Below are positions 1-11,906 of a stretch of DNA of 64,000 nucleotides, one piece after another. The number at the start of each line of letters is the position of its first letter. Position 1 is the stretch's first letter. Below the pieces are notes generated by a model, which saw only the letters and a program-made list of their open reading frames with translations, did not search any database and was not told where the DNA came from. The stretch is from an uncultured Pelagibacteraceae bacterium (GTDB lineage Bacteria; Pseudomonadota; Alphaproteobacteria; Pelagibacterales; AG-422-B15), in the NCBI GenBank assembly GCA_902544525.1, contig CACCCN010000003.1, forward strand, positions 113,818 to 177,817, read 5' to 3'. A program made the position numbers and the translations under genes.

Positions 1-2
1 AA

Positions 3-689
3 AAAATTCACAAATTAAAAAAAATAAAAATATTTAATACAATAAATAAATTTGAGATGAATATAAAAATCTCTATTGCAATACTAACCATTAAACCAAA
101 TCAATTAGATGATGTCTTTTCAGATGAATTAAATAATAAAATAAAAAATTCATTAATTATTTCTATTGTAGCGGGTAAAACACATTCTACATTAAAAAAA
201 CTTTCAAAAGGTAATAAAAATATAGCAAGAGCTATGACTAATACCCCAGCTGCTGTTGGATGGGGAACTTCTATTATATATTTCGCAAAGACTACAACAA
301 GTGCTAATAAAAAAAGGGCAATGCAATTAATGAGTCTTATTGGACAAGTAGAAGAAGTTAAATCAGAGAAATCAATTGATACTTTTACAGGACTTTTTGG
401 TAGTGGCCCTGCATATTTGTACTTGCTAATTGAAATATGGTCTAACTATGCAAAGAAAAATGGTTTTAAATATGCAGAACAAATGACAGTACAGACTATT
501 CTCGGCTCTATTTTATTATTACTAAATACACAAGAAAAACCTGAGTCATTAAGAAAAAGGGTTACCAGTAAAGGAGGTACTACTGAAGCTGCTCTGATGG
601 AATTAAATAACAATCAAAAATTTCAAAAACTTTTTGAAAAAGCTATCTCTAAGGCCATCAAAAAAGCTACTACTTTAAGCAAGAGTTAA
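3..689 (+). CDS. proC: Pyrroline-5-carboxylate reductase, 5'-truncated by window edge
   Basis: ORF stays open upstream of the listed ATG to the window edge; motifs VKP-like (TIKPNQL), GLFGSGPAYLY, TSKGGTTEAAL typical of P5C reductase. Confidence 0.85.
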   Translation, partial: KIHKLKKIKIFNTINKFEMNIKISIAILTIKPNQLDDVFSDELNNKIKNSLIISIVAGKTHSTLKKLSKGNKNIARAMTNTPAAVGWGTSIIYFAKTTTSANKKRAMQLMSLIGQVEEVKSEKSIDTFTGLFGSGPAYLYLLIEIWSNYAKKNGFKYAEQMTVQTILGSILLLLNTQEKPESLRKRVTSKGGTTEAALMELNNNQKFQKLFEKAISKAIKKATTLSKS

Positions 690-2029
690 TTTGGGATTTC
701 AATTCTAACCTTTAATCCACCTAAGATTTTACTTTCCCCTAACTCGATAGTCCCGTTTATAGAGTTTAGTAAATGTTTAGTGGTCGATAAGCCTAAACCA
801 GAGTTTGTTGAATTTTGATTTCTACTCTTATCTATTCGATAAAATGGCTTAAAAACATTGGCCCTCTCAGTCTCTAGAATGCCTTCGCCATCGTCATGAA
901 TTTCTACTTTTGTAAGTTCTGGCGATGTTTCAATAATTATTTTAACTTTTTGAGCATTTTCAAATGAGTTATTCAGTAAGTTGATAATAGATCTATTAAA
1001 TATATTGGCATTTAGTTCTATTTCGGCATCATTAATTATTTCTATATCAATATTTTTGTCATTAAAATGAATATCATTCTTTATTCTAATAATAGATTCA
1101 ATTGGATTTATTTTGATACTATCTTTGATATTTTCTTCTTTTGAAAAATTTAAATATTCTTCCAGCATTAAATTCATGTGTTTAATTTCATCTATTAAAA
1201 ATTCTTTACTTTTATCATCCTCAATTGTTTCTGCTTGTAATCGCATTCTAGTTAGGGGAGTTTTTAAATCATGACCAACTCCAGCAAGCATTAAAGATCT
1301 TTGCTCTACTTGCTTTATTATTCTATTTTTCATTTTTAAAAATTCTATAGCAGCTCTTCGAACATCGCTTGCACCAGATACTTTGAAATTAGATACATTA
1401 TTTCCTTTTCCAAATTCCTCAGCTGCCATCGCAAGTTGAGTTATTGGTTTAATTTGATTTCGCAAGAATAGAAAAGAAATAAAAATTAATATTGCAGAAG
1501 ATATAATTACCCAACCTAGAAAAATATGTACTCTAGCAGTAGACACTCTTTTTTTAGGAAAAGTAATTCGCAACATTTCTTCACCAATATTGACATATAC
1601 ATTGATATTATCATTTGCAGATTGAACCCAATGCGTTGAGTTTAAAGTACCTTGAAGCTCCCGCTTAAAACCAGAAGTTACAAAATCAAGAAATTTAATA
1701 TTATTAGCTGCATAGTTTTCTGATAGATCCTGTGAGCTTATAATTTTTATATTCATATCAGTGAAAGAGCCATAATCTCTGTTAGCTCGCAATATAGAAA
1801 TATCATTATTTTTTATTTGATTTACAGTTAAAGCAATTTCCATTGCAACAGAACGCGACATTCTTGCTATTACTCGTTCCCATAAGCTATCAAAAAAAAC
1901 AGTTACAATAATGAGTTGGAAAACAATCATTGGTAGTATAACAATTGAAATTGCTCGCACTAACAGACTTTTTGGTAAATACTTTTTAATCATGCTAGTT
2001 GTTAACCCACAATAAATAACCAGCCCCAC
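686..2029 (-). CDS. Sensor histidine kinase, EnvZ-like
   Basis: Two hydrophobic segments, HAMP-like region, H-box GVGHDLKTPLTRMRLQAE, N/G boxes (NLLNNSFENAQK, DDGEGI, GLGLSTTKHLL). Confidence 0.88.
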   Translation of the reverse strand: MGLVIYCGLTTSMIKKYLPKSLLVRAISIVILPMIVFQLIIVTVFFDSLWERVIARMSRSVAMEIALTVNQIKNNDISILRANRDYGSFTDMNIKIISSQDLSENYAANNIKFLDFVTSGFKRELQGTLNSTHWVQSANDNINVYVNIGEEMLRITFPKKRVSTARVHIFLGWVIISSAILIFISFLFLRNQIKPITQLAMAAEEFGKGNNVSNFKVSGASDVRRAAIEFLKMKNRIIKQVEQRSLMLAGVGHDLKTPLTRMRLQAETIEDDKSKEFLIDEIKHMNLMLEEYLNFSKEENIKDSIKINPIESIIRIKNDIHFNDKNIDIEIINDAEIELNANIFNRSIINLLNNSFENAQKVKIIIETSPELTKVEIHDDGEGILETERANVFKPFYRIDKSRNQNSTNSGLGLSTTKHLLNSINGTIELGESKILGGLKVRIEIPN

Positions 2030-2678
2030 GTTTAGTTTTGAGGTATTTAGGAAATTTTGGGTTTAATTCTATTTTTTTTCTGAGTCTGTTAATGCAAACA
2101 TCAAGAGTTCTTTCTTGCTCAAAGCCTAATATTTTACTTAATTCTTCGCGTGAGAAAGGCTTTCCAATTTCTTTTGACAATATTCTTAAAATTGATAACT
2201 CATTAGAATTCAAAGATTTGCTTGTTTTAGATCCTGATATTTCTCCTGTGACCAGATTTAGAACAAGATTATTAATCTGGATTTGATCTTTAAAAGTCTT
2301 AGTGCTGGTTTTCTTTAAAATATTTTTAATTCGTAGTAGTAATTCTTTTGGCTCAAAAGGCTTAGCTAAATAATCATCAGCACCTAATTCAAGACCTTGT
2401 ATCACATTTTCCGTATCACCCATTGCAGTAAGGTGTATAATTGGCACCAGTGATTTCGACCTTATTATTTTTGTAAGTTCATATCCGTCAATACCAGGCA
2501 TCATAATATCTAGTATCAATACGTCAAAACTAATCAAGTTTAGTTTTTGTAATGCATCATCTCCATGAATAGCTGTTGTAACCAAAAAATTATTTTTAAT
2601 TAGAAAATCTTTTAATAGATCCCGAATTTTATCATCGTCATCAACTACTAATATGTGATTGTTAACTTTACTCATCAT
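1995..2678 (-). CDS. OmpR/PetR-type winged-helix response regulator
   Basis: Receiver HILVVDDDDKIRDLL, VLILDIMMPGIDG, K in LAKPFEPKEL; C-terminal winged helix; overlaps the kinase ORF. Confidence 0.9.
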   Translation of the reverse strand: MMSKVNNHILVVDDDDKIRDLLKDFLIKNNFLVTTAIHGDDALQKLNLISFDVLILDIMMPGIDGYELTKIIRSKSLVPIIHLTAMGDTENVIQGLELGADDYLAKPFEPKELLLRIKNILKKTSTKTFKDQIQINNLVLNLVTGEISGSKTSKSLNSNELSILRILSKEIGKPFSREELSKILGFEQERTLDVCINRLRKKIELNPKFPKYLKTKRGAGYLLWVNN

Positions 2679-3184
2679 TTATTTTTTTCTGCTAAATTTA
2701 AAAATATCTGATTAAATCCATTAACTGCCTCTGAACCAGATTTTTGAAATGCATTACTTATCTCTTTTATTGTAGGTCCAATTAAATTATTGATTATTTT
2801 TTTTGACTCATCTGAAAGATATAAGTTTTTCATTCTTTTATCTTTTTCATTCGTTTCTTGAAAAACCATTTTTTTTTCTAATAGAATCTTTAATACTCTA
2901 TTGAGACTTTGCTTCGTAATACTCAATTTTATTAGAAGCTCATTAAAAGTTATACCTGGATAAAGTAATATTATTAAAATACATCTTATATCAGCGATAC
3001 CAAAGCCATTTACACTGGCATTATCTAAAATTTGATTTTCAAAAGTTTTATAGACTAAGAAGAAATTATTTAGAGTTTCTTTTAATTTATCCTCTCGTAA
3101 ATATAAAAGTGGAGAACCTTTGTGCAGATTATTATTTAAGTCAGACATTATGACATAATAATGATAAAAAGTTATATTAATCAA
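2675..3184 (-). CDS. MarR-family transcriptional regulator (PetP-like position)
   Basis: MarR-like winged helix with ITKQSLNRVLKILLEKKMV; overlaps OmpR-type regulator. Confidence 0.7.
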   Translation of the reverse strand: MINITFYHYYVIMSDLNNNLHKGSPLLYLREDKLKETLNNFFLVYKTFENQILDNASVNGFGIADIRCILIILLYPGITFNELLIKLSITKQSLNRVLKILLEKKMVFQETNEKDKRMKNLYLSDESKKIINNLIGPTIKEISNAFQKSGSEAVNGFNQIFLNLAEKNK

Positions 3185-3230
3185 CTAGATTTTCTGATAA
3201 CTAAGTAGTCTAATTTTTTACAGTAAAAAT

Positions 3231-4112
3231 ATGGAAATTTTACCTTTTGATAATAGGGACGGCCTAATTTGGATGAATGGTGAGTTTATCGCATGGAATG
3301 ATGCAAAGTGCCATGTAATTACTCAAGGCATGCACTATGCTAGCTCAGTTTTTGAGGGTGAAAGAGCCTATAAAGGAAAGATTTTTAAATCTGAAGAGCA
3401 TACAAAACGTCTATTTAAATCTGCAGCAACTTTAGGCATCGATATACCTTTTAGCGAGGATGAAATAAATGAAGCAAAGGATGAGCTTATTAAAAAAATG
3501 AACTTAGAGGACTGCTATGTTAGACCAATTGTTTGGAGAGGCAGTCAACAAATGGGATTATCTACATCGAAATCAGATGTAAACGTAGCAATAGCGGTAT
3601 GGGATGATTGGGCTTCTTACTTTAAAATTGAAGATAGGAAAGCAGGACTCAGATTAATAACTTCACCATGGAAGAGACCATCTCCCGATACAGCACCTTG
3701 TGAAGCAAAAGCATCTGGACCCTACGTTATATGTACGATGTCAAAATCATTTGCAGAAAATAAAGGATTTCATGACGCTCTAATGCTTGATTATAGGGGC
3801 TATGTTGCTGAAGGAACAGGAGCAAATATTTTTTTTATAAAAGACAATGAAATTCATACACCAATACCAGATTGTTTCTTAAATGGTATTACTCGCCAAA
3901 CTGTTATTGAGATGCTCTCAAATCAAGGGTTTGAGATAATTGAAAGGCATATTGAACCTAATGAAATAGCTAATTATGAAGAAGCTTTCTTAACTGGTAC
4001 AGCAGCAGAAATTACTCCTATTCAGTCAATTGATGATATTAAATTTAATACTGGCGACAGCACAAAGAATTTTAAATTCATGCAAGACTATCATAATCTT
4101 GTAAGATCTTAG
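3231..4112 (+). CDS. ilvE: Branched-chain amino acid aminotransferase
   Basis: Class IV aminotransferase: HYASSVFEGERAY, EAKASGPYV, AEGTGANIFFI, GITRQTVIE, FLTGTAAEITPI. Confidence 0.92.
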   Translation: MEILPFDNRDGLIWMNGEFIAWNDAKCHVITQGMHYASSVFEGERAYKGKIFKSEEHTKRLFKSAATLGIDIPFSEDEINEAKDELIKKMNLEDCYVRPIVWRGSQQMGLSTSKSDVNVAIAVWDDWASYFKIEDRKAGLRLITSPWKRPSPDTAPCEAKASGPYVICTMSKSFAENKGFHDALMLDYRGYVAEGTGANIFFIKDNEIHTPIPDCFLNGITRQTVIEMLSNQGFEIIERHIEPNEIANYEEAFLTGTAAEITPIQSIDDIKFNTGDSTKNFKFMQDYHNLVRS

Positions 4113-4657
4113 TTAAAAACACTTCGATAGTATTGATAACCACTTAAGACAGACAAGATACTTGCAATCCATAATAATAGTATTCCAGACACTTCAATAA
4201 AAATTAAGCTAGTTGAGATAATTGGGTTTAGTATTAATAAAATTAAAGCCATCATTTGAAAAGCTGTTTTATATTTACCTAAATTTGATACAGGTATAGT
4301 AATTTTTTTATTACCTTGAGCTAAAAATTCTCTTAGTCCAGATATAAAAACCTCTCTTGAAATTATGAGTAAGAGAGGTAGCAAATTAATTCCACTAATA
4401 TCTCCTCGGTAACACAGAATTATACCTACAAGTATGACTAAAAGCTTATCAGCTATCGGATCCAACATTGTACCAAAATCACTAGTAAGTGAATATTTCC
4501 TAGCCAAATAACCATCAAAAAAATCTGATAGTCCTGCAATTATAAAGCAAATTAAAGCGATTAAATTAGTCGTGTTTGTATTTAAATATATTAAATAGAC
4601 TATTATCGGAATTAAAAAAATTCTCAAAATGGTAAGTCTATTAGGTAAATTTAACAT
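4109..4657 (-). CDS. pgsA: CDP-diacylglycerol--glycerol-3-phosphate 3-phosphatidyltransferase
   Basis: CDP-alcohol phosphatidyltransferase motif SDFFDGYLARKYSLTSDFGTMLDPIADK. Confidence 0.92.
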   Translation of the reverse strand: MLNLPNRLTILRIFLIPIIVYLIYLNTNTTNLIALICFIIAGLSDFFDGYLARKYSLTSDFGTMLDPIADKLLVILVGIILCYRGDISGINLLPLLLIISREVFISGLREFLAQGNKKITIPVSNLGKYKTAFQMMALILLILNPIISTSLIFIEVSGILLLWIASILSVLSGYQYYRSVFN

Positions 4658-6483
4658 TAGTTATTAAAAAAATTATATATTTTTTCAGATAATGATTTGC
4701 TAATTCCATCGACTTTTTCAAGATCTAGAATTGAAGCACCTTTAATATCTTTAACAGATCCAAAATGATTTAAAAGAAGTTTACGTCTTTTATTTCCAAG
4801 GCCAGCTATTAACTCAAGTTCAGAATTCTCTATATCCTTTTTATTTTTATTTCTGTGCGCACCTATAGCAAATCTGTGTGATTCATCTCTGATACGTTGA
4901 AGTAAAAAATAAACTGGATCGTCATTTGATAAGAAATTTTTATTTTTTTCAAATATAATTTGATCTAGTTTATTTGATCTATTTAATCCCTTATAAATTG
5001 ATAGTATTTTTATTTGTTTTAATTTGAGTTTATTAAGGAGTTCTTGCACTGTTTCATAATGCCCTTTGCCACCATCTATTAATATTACTTCTGGCAGTGA
5101 AGAATATTTTTTGTTATCATTGCCAATATTTGAGAAGCGTCTAGTTAAAACCTGCCGCATCATACCATAGTCATCTCCTGGAGTAATTTTTGAGTTATCA
5201 ATATTAAATTTTCTATAATTCTTGTTTTCAAAACCTTCTTCGCCAAATACGACCATAGCTCCCACAGCATTTTTTCCAAATGCATGACTATTATCGTATC
5301 CCTCGATACGTTTAATTTTTTTATTTAGTTTAATTAGATTTTTTAATTTTTCTAAGCTCTTAATATTACTTGATGTATCAGAAATATGTCTATTAAGTGA
5401 AATATCAGAATTTCTTAATGCATATTTAATCAACTCAACTTTCTTTCCTTTATGAGGAATGCTAAATTTAGGTTTTGCTCTATAAATTGAATTTAAAGAT
5501 TCAATGATAAGATCAATATTTTCTACTTGATGACTTACTAAAACTTCTTTTGGAGGTCTATGCTTAGTATAAAAATCAATAACAAATCTCTCTAAAATAG
5601 CTTCATTAGGCTCATCTATATTATGCTTTGGAAAATAACTCTTGTTACCCCAATTTTGCCCTGATCTATAAATAAAAACTTGAATACAAGATTTATCACC
5701 TTGTCGCGATAAAGAAATTACATCAGAGTCGCTAATATCGTAAAGATTTATATTTTGTTGACTTTGTATCTGCGTTAAAGCTTTTATTTTATCTCGGTAA
5801 CTAGCAGCTTTTTCATAATTTTCATTTTTACTTTCCTCATTCATTTTAAATGAAAGGTTTCTTTGTAAACCACTATGCTTTCCTGATAAGAAATCTTCAG
5901 CATTTTTAACAGTCTCTTTATATTTTTTTTTATTGAGTGCATCAACACACGGTGCACTGCATCTCTCAATTTGATGCATTAAACAAGGTCTACTTCTATT
6001 TTCGAAGTAAGAGTCTTCGCAAGAACGTAATTGAAAAACTTTTTGCAGTATTTTCAAAGTGTAATTTAAAGAACCAACAGTTGCAAAAGGCCCAAAATAC
6101 TTACCCTTAAACTTCTGTTTACCTCTATGCTTAGATATAGAGGGGTATTCTTGTTCATGATTAATAAATATGTAAGGAAAAGATTTATCATCTCTCAATA
6201 GGATATTATATTGAGGCTTGATTTTTTTTATAAGATTTGCTTCTAATAATAAAGCTTCTTTCTCAGTCTCAGTTATTATCGTATCTATTTGTTTGGTAGA
6301 GCGCATTAGACGTCTAATGCGATTTGTTAAATTATTATCATTTAAATAATTTTTAAGCCTATTCTTGATATTCTTAGCTTTACCAACGTATAGAACGTTG
6401 TTATTTTGATCCAACATTTTGTAGATACCAGGCTTAGTAGGCGATTGATCCACTATTGACTTAATTCTATCAATATTGTGCAT
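4657..6483 (-). CDS. uvrC: Excinuclease ABC subunit C
   Basis: GIY-YIG N-terminus (PGIYKML..VLYVGKAKNIKNRLKNYL), UVR motif, C-terminal HhH. Confidence 0.95.
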   Translation of the reverse strand: MHNIDRIKSIVDQSPTKPGIYKMLDQNNNVLYVGKAKNIKNRLKNYLNDNNLTNRIRRLMRSTKQIDTIITETEKEALLLEANLIKKIKPQYNILLRDDKSFPYIFINHEQEYPSISKHRGKQKFKGKYFGPFATVGSLNYTLKILQKVFQLRSCEDSYFENRSRPCLMHQIERCSAPCVDALNKKKYKETVKNAEDFLSGKHSGLQRNLSFKMNEESKNENYEKAASYRDKIKALTQIQSQQNINLYDISDSDVISLSRQGDKSCIQVFIYRSGQNWGNKSYFPKHNIDEPNEAILERFVIDFYTKHRPPKEVLVSHQVENIDLIIESLNSIYRAKPKFSIPHKGKKVELIKYALRNSDISLNRHISDTSSNIKSLEKLKNLIKLNKKIKRIEGYDNSHAFGKNAVGAMVVFGEEGFENKNYRKFNIDNSKITPGDDYGMMRQVLTRRFSNIGNDNKKYSSLPEVILIDGGKGHYETVQELLNKLKLKQIKILSIYKGLNRSNKLDQIIFEKNKNFLSNDDPVYFLLQRIRDESHRFAIGAHRNKNKKDIENSELELIAGLGNKRRKLLLNHFGSVKDIKGASILDLEKVDGISKSLSEKIYNFFNN

Positions 6484-6485
6484 CT

Positions 6486-6908
6486 TTATTTTCGAGATCG
6501 CTCAATTTCTATGCCAGCACTTTCAGCATCATCAATTGCATCAAGCTTTTCAAGCCTTATTTTAATGGTTTCAATTCTTGAATTTTTAAAGCACTCCACT
6601 AAAATTTTTTCTGCTAAAGTCTCTAATAGAATAGTGTGACCTGAGCTTACAATTTTTTTTATAATAATTGAAATTTCGTTATAGCACACAACATTGTCAA
6701 TTTTTTCACCCGATGAATCGGGAATATCAATAATTTTTGCAATTACATTTACCCTTAATGGTTGTTGGATATTTTTTTCATGGGCGTATACTCCTAATTC
6801 TGCATCTAACATTAAGTCATTAACAAATATTAAATTATATCCAGAATTATGATCAATATTATCAATTTCTGAATTTAATATTTTTAAATTTATTTTATTT
6901 CTGCTCAT
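6486..6908 (-). CDS. folB: Dihydroneopterin aldolase family protein
   Basis: FVNDLMLDAELGVYAHEKNIQQPLRVNV, LLETLAEKI. Confidence 0.75.
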   Translation of the reverse strand: MSRNKINLKILNSEIDNIDHNSGYNLIFVNDLMLDAELGVYAHEKNIQQPLRVNVIAKIIDIPDSSGEKIDNVVCYNEISIIIKKIVSSGHTILLETLAEKILVECFKNSRIETIKIRLEKLDAIDDAESAGIEIERSRK

Positions 6909-7633
6909 GATAAATGTTCACCACCATCAACTACAATTAATTGCCCTGTTAAAGACTCTGTTGCTAATATATAGTTCAAAGTATTGCTTATGTCTGTAGG
7001 TTTTGAACCTTTTTTAAGCAACGTTGATTTTACTTGTTTTTTAAAATTTTTATCAGATTGATACTCATTTTTAATTGTTGGCCCTGGACCTATAGCATTT
7101 ACTCTAATATTTGGAGCGAGTGATTTTGCCAAAATAACTGTAGCAGAGTGAAGTGCTGCTTTGCTAATGTTATATGAAAAAAAAGCGATACTAGGATTAA
7201 TAACTCCTTGATCAAGAATATTAATAATATTTCCATTTTTTTCATTTTTATATTCCATTGCAAAATCTTTCGATAATTTGATTGGAGCATATAAATTAGT
7301 GTCTAAATGCTTATCCCAAGATTTAGAAGTAAAATTAAGAATTTTGTCATTTTCAAAAACAGAAGCATTGTTTATTAAGCAAGATATTTTACCAAGCAGT
7401 TTAGAGGCTTTTGAGTAGAATTTATCTACCTGACTTCGATCATTAAAATTACATTTAATAGTTTCACATCGAACCCCTAATGCAACAATTTCTCTTTTTA
7501 AAATATTTGCTGAAGTTTTAGATTTATTATAATGAATAATTATATCATATCCATTCTTAGCTAAATCCACACAAATTTGCTTACCAATTCTTTTTGAGCC
7601 TCCAGTTACCAGGGCAATAAGATTTTTTTTCAT
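6905..7633 (-). CDS. Short-chain dehydrogenase/reductase (pteridine reductase/FabG-like)
   Basis: TGGSKRIGKQI, NNASVFEND, SYNISKAAL, RVNAIGPGP; overlaps folB. Confidence 0.85.
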   Translation of the reverse strand: MKKNLIALVTGGSKRIGKQICVDLAKNGYDIIIHYNKSKTSANILKREIVALGVRCETIKCNFNDRSQVDKFYSKASKLLGKISCLINNASVFENDKILNFTSKSWDKHLDTNLYAPIKLSKDFAMEYKNEKNGNIINILDQGVINPSIAFFSYNISKAALHSATVILAKSLAPNIRVNAIGPGPTIKNEYQSDKNFKKQVKSTLLKKGSKPTDISNTLNYILATESLTGQLIVVDGGEHLS

Positions 7634-8574
7634 TAAAATAACCTATATATATAAATTAGGTAACTCAATACAAAAACTAGCGATAATATTATATTGAGAG
7701 ATCTGTTGATTAGTATCAAAATTATTATTATTGCAGTACTTAGTGCAAGCAACAATAAATCATTTGTTTCCACATTTAGAGAAGAGAAATTATACCCTCT
7801 GGCCTTAACTATTATAATAGATGGAAACAATACAAATAAAATATTCATTATATTGCTACCAATAATGTTACCAATACCCATTGCAGCTTTCTTTTTTAAT
7901 GCAGCTACAATTAGGGTTATAAGTTCAGGAAGAGATGTGCCAAGAGCTAAAATAGTAAGGCCTATTACAGTATGGGCCATTCCTAAATTTGAAAAGAAAA
8001 CCAAAGACTCTGAGAGAAATAATTTACCTCCAATAAAAAAACCTAAAAAACTTAATAACAACTTAATAATACTTACTTCAGTCTCAATACTATTTTCACT
8101 TTCCCCTTGTTCTGTAGAAAAATTTTTTAGATGATTAATAAAAAATAAAAGTATGACAAAAAAAATAAAAGTATGAAACCAAGTTAACTGCGAATAAATT
8201 GATAAAACTAAAATAAAATATGCGGTTACTATAAACAAATATAAATTCGTTTTTTGATCAATTCCTTGCAAATGTATTTTATGCATAAGCCCGGCAAAAC
8301 CTAGAACAAGTAGCAGATTTGCAATATTGCTTCCTATTACATTTCCTAAAATAGCATCAGATGCTGGTGGTGTTTCAAATAAAGCTGCCGACAGAGATAC
8401 CATGAGCTCTGGTGCTGAGGTGCCAAATGCCACTACGGTTAGTCCAACCAGAACTTGGGAAAAGTTAAATTTTTTAGCTATAGCATCTGCTTGTGAAACG
8501 AGTTGATCAGCACTCACTATTAGTATGAATAAACTTAAAATAATGAGACTTAATTGATAAATTGAAAAAATCAT
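7633..8574 (-). CDS. Calcium/sodium antiporter (CaCA family, YrbG-like)
   Basis: Two internally repeated motifs: VGLTVVAFGTSAPELMVS..GNVIGSNIANLLLVLG and IGLTILALGTSLPELITL..GNIIGSNIMNILFVL. Confidence 0.9.
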   Translation of the reverse strand: MIFSIYQLSLIILSLFILIVSADQLVSQADAIAKKFNFSQVLVGLTVVAFGTSAPELMVSLSAALFETPPASDAILGNVIGSNIANLLLVLGFAGLMHKIHLQGIDQKTNLYLFIVTAYFILVLSIYSQLTWFHTFIFFVILLFFINHLKNFSTEQGESENSIETEVSIIKLLLSFLGFFIGGKLFLSESLVFFSNLGMAHTVIGLTILALGTSLPELITLIVAALKKKAAMGIGNIIGSNIMNILFVLFPSIIIVKARGYNFSSLNVETNDLLLLALSTAIIIILILINRSLNIILSLVFVLSYLIYIYRLF

Positions 8575-8577
8575 ATT

Positions 8578-10614
8578 CTATGTAAAGTATCTATTTTTTT
8601 TCTGTTGAGGCTTTCTTATGTATTCTAATCCTAAGTCTTTTTTTTCTAATTTTTTTATTTCATCTCTAATATTTGCAGCTTCTTCAAAATTCAAATCCTC
8701 AGCATATTTTATCATTTTGTCTCTTAGAGACTTTAAATGTTTCTCAAGATTATTCCCAATCATTTTATATTCATTGTTAGTTTGTGCTATATCTTCCTCA
8801 TTTATATTAATATTTTCTAAAGTCTGATTGATTTCTCGTTTAATAGTTTGAGGGGTAATTCCGTTATTCTTGTTATGTTTCTCTTGTATATGTCGCCGAC
8901 GCTTTGTTTCATTCATTGCATACTGCATACTATTAGTAACCTTATCACCATATAGAATAACTTTACTATCTACATTTCTTGCCGCTCTTCCTATTGTCTG
9001 AACTAAAGAACGTTCTGATCTGAGGAAACCTTCTTTATCAGCATCTAAAATTGCAACTAGCGCACATTCAGGAATATCTAAGCCTTCACGAAGTAGATTT
9101 ATACCAACTAGAATATCAAAAACACCTCTTCTTAAATCTTGAATAATTTCAATTCTTTCCAAAGTATCAATATCTGAGTGCATGTATCTAACTTTTAGGC
9201 CATTCTCATGCATGTATTCTGTTAAATCTTCAGCCATTCTTTTTGTAAGAGTGGTTACAAGAATCCTATATCCATTATCTATAACTTTTTTTGCCTCAGA
9301 AATTAAATCTTCTATTTGCGTCTTAGCTGGTCTTACTTCAACTTCGGGGTCTATAAGCCCTGTTGGTCTAATAATTTGTTCTACAAATACTCCCTTTGTC
9401 TGTTCAAGCTCCCACGGACCAGGAGTTGCTGATATGAATAAAGTTTGAGGTCTCATTGTTTCCCATTCTTCAAACTTTAGTGGTCGATTGTCTAAGCAAG
9501 ATGGAAGTCTGAAACCATAATCAGATAATGTTGTTTTTCTGCTTCTGTCACCTTTAAACATACCTCCAAGCTGAGGTACCGTTACATGACTTTCATCAAC
9601 AAATAAAATTGCATCATCAGGTAAATATTCAAACAGAGTAGGAGGTGGCTCACCTTCTTTTCTTCCTGACAGGTATCTTGAGTAGTTTTCAATTCCATTG
9701 CAACTTCCTGTTGCCTCAATCATTTCAAGATCAAATTTTGTTCTTTCTTCAATCCTTTGCGCTTCTATCAGTTTATCTTGGGCCTTAAATTCAGGTATTC
9801 TTTTCTTTAATTCCTCTCTTATTAAAACCATAGCTTGTTGAAGAGTAGGTCTTGGAGTTACATAGTGGCTGTTGGCAAAGACTCTAATTTTTTCTAAGTC
9901 CTCATTTTTTTTTCCTGTGAGAGGATCAAACTCACATATTGTTTCCAGCTCATCTCCAAATAATGAAATTCTCCATGCTCTATCTTCGTAATGGGATGGG
10001 AATATCTCAATTAAGTCTCCTCTAACTCTGAATGTACCTCTATGGAAATCTGTATCATTTCTTTGGTATTGTAACTCAACGAGTTTTTGAATTAGTTCAT
10101 TGCGACCAATCTTTTGGTTAATTATTAACTCAATAATCATATCACCGTAGGTCTCAACTGAACCAATGCCATAAATACAAGAAACACTTGCAACAATTAC
10201 AACATCTTTTCTCTCTAAAAGAGCACGTGTTGCAGAGTGACGCATTCGATCAATTTGTTCATTGATCGATGACTCTTTTTCAATATAAGTATTTGACTTA
10301 GGTACATATGCCTCCGGCATGTAATAGTCATAATATGAAACAAAATATTCAACGGCGTTATCTGGAAAAAAAGATTTCATTTCACCATAAAGCTGTGCGG
10401 CTAGAGTTTTATTTGGTGCAAGTATTAAGGTAGGTCTTTGAACCGCTTCAATTGTTTTAGCCATAGTAAAAGTTTTACCAGAACCGGTTACACCTAAAAG
10501 CACCTGATCATTTTCTTTTTTATTTATATTAGAAACAATCTCTTTTATGGCTTCAGGCTGATCTCCAGCTGGCTTATATTCTGCAACAACTTTAAATTTT
10601 TGATTAGCGGACAT
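8578..10614 (-). CDS. uvrB: Excinuclease ABC subunit B
   Basis: [56 protein letters not shown]-terminal UVR motif. Confidence 0.97.
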   Translation of the reverse strand: MSANQKFKVVAEYKPAGDQPEAIKEIVSNINKKENDQVLLGVTGSGKTFTMAKTIEAVQRPTLILAPNKTLAAQLYGEMKSFFPDNAVEYFVSYYDYYMPEAYVPKSNTYIEKESSINEQIDRMRHSATRALLERKDVVIVASVSCIYGIGSVETYGDMIIELIINQKIGRNELIQKLVELQYQRNDTDFHRGTFRVRGDLIEIFPSHYEDRAWRISLFGDELETICEFDPLTGKKNEDLEKIRVFANSHYVTPRPTLQQAMVLIREELKKRIPEFKAQDKLIEAQRIEERTKFDLEMIEATGSCNGIENYSRYLSGRKEGEPPPTLFEYLPDDAILFVDESHVTVPQLGGMFKGDRSRKTTLSDYGFRLPSCLDNRPLKFEEWETMRPQTLFISATPGPWELEQTKGVFVEQIIRPTGLIDPEVEVRPAKTQIEDLISEAKKVIDNGYRILVTTLTKRMAEDLTEYMHENGLKVRYMHSDIDTLERIEIIQDLRRGVFDILVGINLLREGLDIPECALVAILDADKEGFLRSERSLVQTIGRAARNVDSKVILYGDKVTNSMQYAMNETKRRRHIQEKHNKNNGITPQTIKREINQTLENININEEDIAQTNNEYKMIGNNLEKHLKSLRDKMIKYAEDLNFEEAANIRDEIKKLEKKDLGLEYIRKPQQKKNRYFT

Positions 10615-10693
10615 TTTAATTATGTTATGATTATTAAATATAGCTTGAGAATTTAAAAAATCTAATATATTCCAATTTGTATAATTATTTTAA

Positions 10694-11899
<1,206 letters not shown>

Positions 11900-11906
11900 T
11901 AAAAAT

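Noticed and set aside
9182-9448. Antisense ORFs within uvrB, carB, rpoD, ligA, fumC and others listed in the track
   Set aside because: Each lies opposite a clearly identified conserved gene, with no independent protein signal.
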